Assembly (NCBI GenBank): GCA_021200345.1 | Contig: JAJQGR010000005.1 | Span: 1 to 14,131 of the forward strand | DNA from: Lachnospiraceae bacterium | GTDB lineage: Bacteria > Bacillota > Clostridia > Lachnospirales > Lachnospiraceae | DNA: 14,131 nucleotides | Direction of reading: 5' to 3' | Shown here: in pieces, positions 13,432-14,131 of the stretch | How the letters are laid out: the number at the start of each line of letters is the position of its first letter | Position numbering within the stretch: the first letter of the stretch is position 1 | Position numbers and translations under genes: made by a program | Notes under the pieces: generated by a model | Seen by the model: the letters and a program-made list of their open reading frames with translations, nothing else | Databases searched by the model: none | Told to the model about the DNA's origin: nothing

Positions 13432-14131
13432 ATGGCGGTGAAATGGATTAAAAGGATCATTCTGATCCTGCTGACGGCGCTTGTGGTGTTGTTTGCCCTA
13501 CTGCAGGGATATGTTTTTCTTCAAAAGTGGAAAATCGCACGCCTACCCGGTAATCAAGCAGTCTACTATGAGGTCGAGAGTGTGGAGGGCTCTCCGCTTT
13601 CTGAAATGCGGATTTTGTTTTTAGGCAGCAGCGTGACCAAGGGAGAAGCGGCTCTTGATCGCTCTTTCGTTGATGATTTGGCAGAGGCCACCGGTATGAC
13701 GGCCATCAAGGAAAGCAAAAGCGGCACGACTTTGGTGGATGAGTTTTCGCCCACTGCGCTGCTTGTCTATGGCAACGGAAAAAGCTATATCCAGCGTCTG
13801 AAAGAAATCGACAAGACGCAGTCCTTGGATGCAGTCGTAGTGCAGTTATCTACCAATGATGCTAGCCTCAAAAAGTCCCTTGGAGAAATCAGCGCAACGA
13901 GAGACACGGAGGGGCAGAACAGCAAAACCATCACCGGCGCGATGGAATATATCCTTGCCTATGTGCAGGAAACGTGGGACTGCCCGGTGGTGTTCTATAC
14001 CAATGCCTACTATGAAAATTCTGCTTATGAGGCAATGATCCAACAGCTTTACCTGCTTCAGGAAAAGTGGGAGTTTGGCATCATCGATCTCTATTCCGAT
14101 GAGGCCTTCAATGCCATCACGCCTTCGCAGC
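13432..14131 (+). CDS. Membrane-anchored SGNH/GDSL-type hydrolase (3' end outside the window)
   Basis: The frame opens at ATG 13432, 2 nt after the esterase stop, with AAGGAGGG (13413-13420) 11 nt upstream, and runs off the right edge after 233 codons. The N-terminus (KWIKRIILILLTALVVLFAL) is a positively charged start followed by one hydrophobic segment of ~20 residues, so it is a signal anchor and the enzyme domain would face outside. SGNH block I reads FLGSSVTKGEAA, with Ser67 as the likely nucleophile. Block III reads QLSTNDASL, with Asn142. The block V Asp-x-x-His must lie beyond the edge. Such enzymes deacylate or deacetylate sugars, lipids or cell-wall polymers. Together with the cytoplasmic esterase it could form an uptake-and-deacylation pair, which is inference. 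Confidence 0.88.
   Translation, partial: MAVKWIKRIILILLTALVVLFALLQGYVFLQKWKIARLPGNQAVYYEVESVEGSPLSEMRILFLGSSVTKGEAALDRSFVDDLAEATGMTAIKESKSGTTLVDEFSPTALLVYGNGKSYIQRLKEIDKTQSLDAVVVQLSTNDASLKKSLGEISATRDTEGQNSKTITGAMEYILAYVQETWDCPVVFYTNAYYENSAYEAMIQQLYLLQEKWEFGIIDLYSDEAFNAITPSQ

Overview
The window reads as a low-to-mid GC Firmicutes chromosome, most likely an anaerobic gut-type Clostridia (Lachnospiraceae/Oscillospiraceae-like). The grounds are strong AGGAGG-type Shine-Dalgarno sites, sigma-A style promoters, Gram-positive LexA boxes (GAAC-N4-GTTC), and an accessory gene set typical of that group. The species cannot be named from the sequence.

Region 1 (1-7680) is the 3' half of a phage-defence operon of the BREX type 1 kind. 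It holds the C-terminal ~735 codons of the PglX N6-adenine methyltransferase (open at the left edge), an inserted Schlafen-AlbA_2/GHKL-like ATP-binding protein, and the PglZ alkaline-phosphatase-superfamily protein. An overlapping pair of small genes follows: an unrecognised 174-aa protein and a 102-aa winged-helix protein. The Lon-like brxL that usually closes a type 1 operon after pglZ is not there; the small pair occupies its place. The two genes that end in a winged helix are each followed by a short tandem-repeat array (units of 11 bp and 31 bp). The non-coding stretch before pglZ also carries two perfect palindromic hairpins.

Region 2 (7841-10329) holds housekeeping-type accessory genes, all on the + strand: an alpha/beta hydrolase, a pyridoxamine-phosphate-oxidase-like flavin-binding protein, and a J-domain protein with a long unrecognised C-terminus.

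Region 3 (10330-11540) is a decayed DNA-repair locus. A LexA box and a good promoter drive a uvrB stump of 152 codons out of a normal ~650-670. The stump carries a 45-nt in-frame insertion in a conserved helicase motif. It runs into the frameshifted remnant of an unrelated cysteine-rich protein and ends at a strong terminator. That terminator hairpin itself contains a second perfect LexA-box match.

Region 4 (11681-14131) is a divergent cluster: an AraC-family regulator on the - strand, and on the + strand an HSL-type esterase followed 2 nt later by a membrane-anchored SGNH/GDSL hydrolase that runs off the right edge. The layout suggests the regulator controls the two hydrolases.
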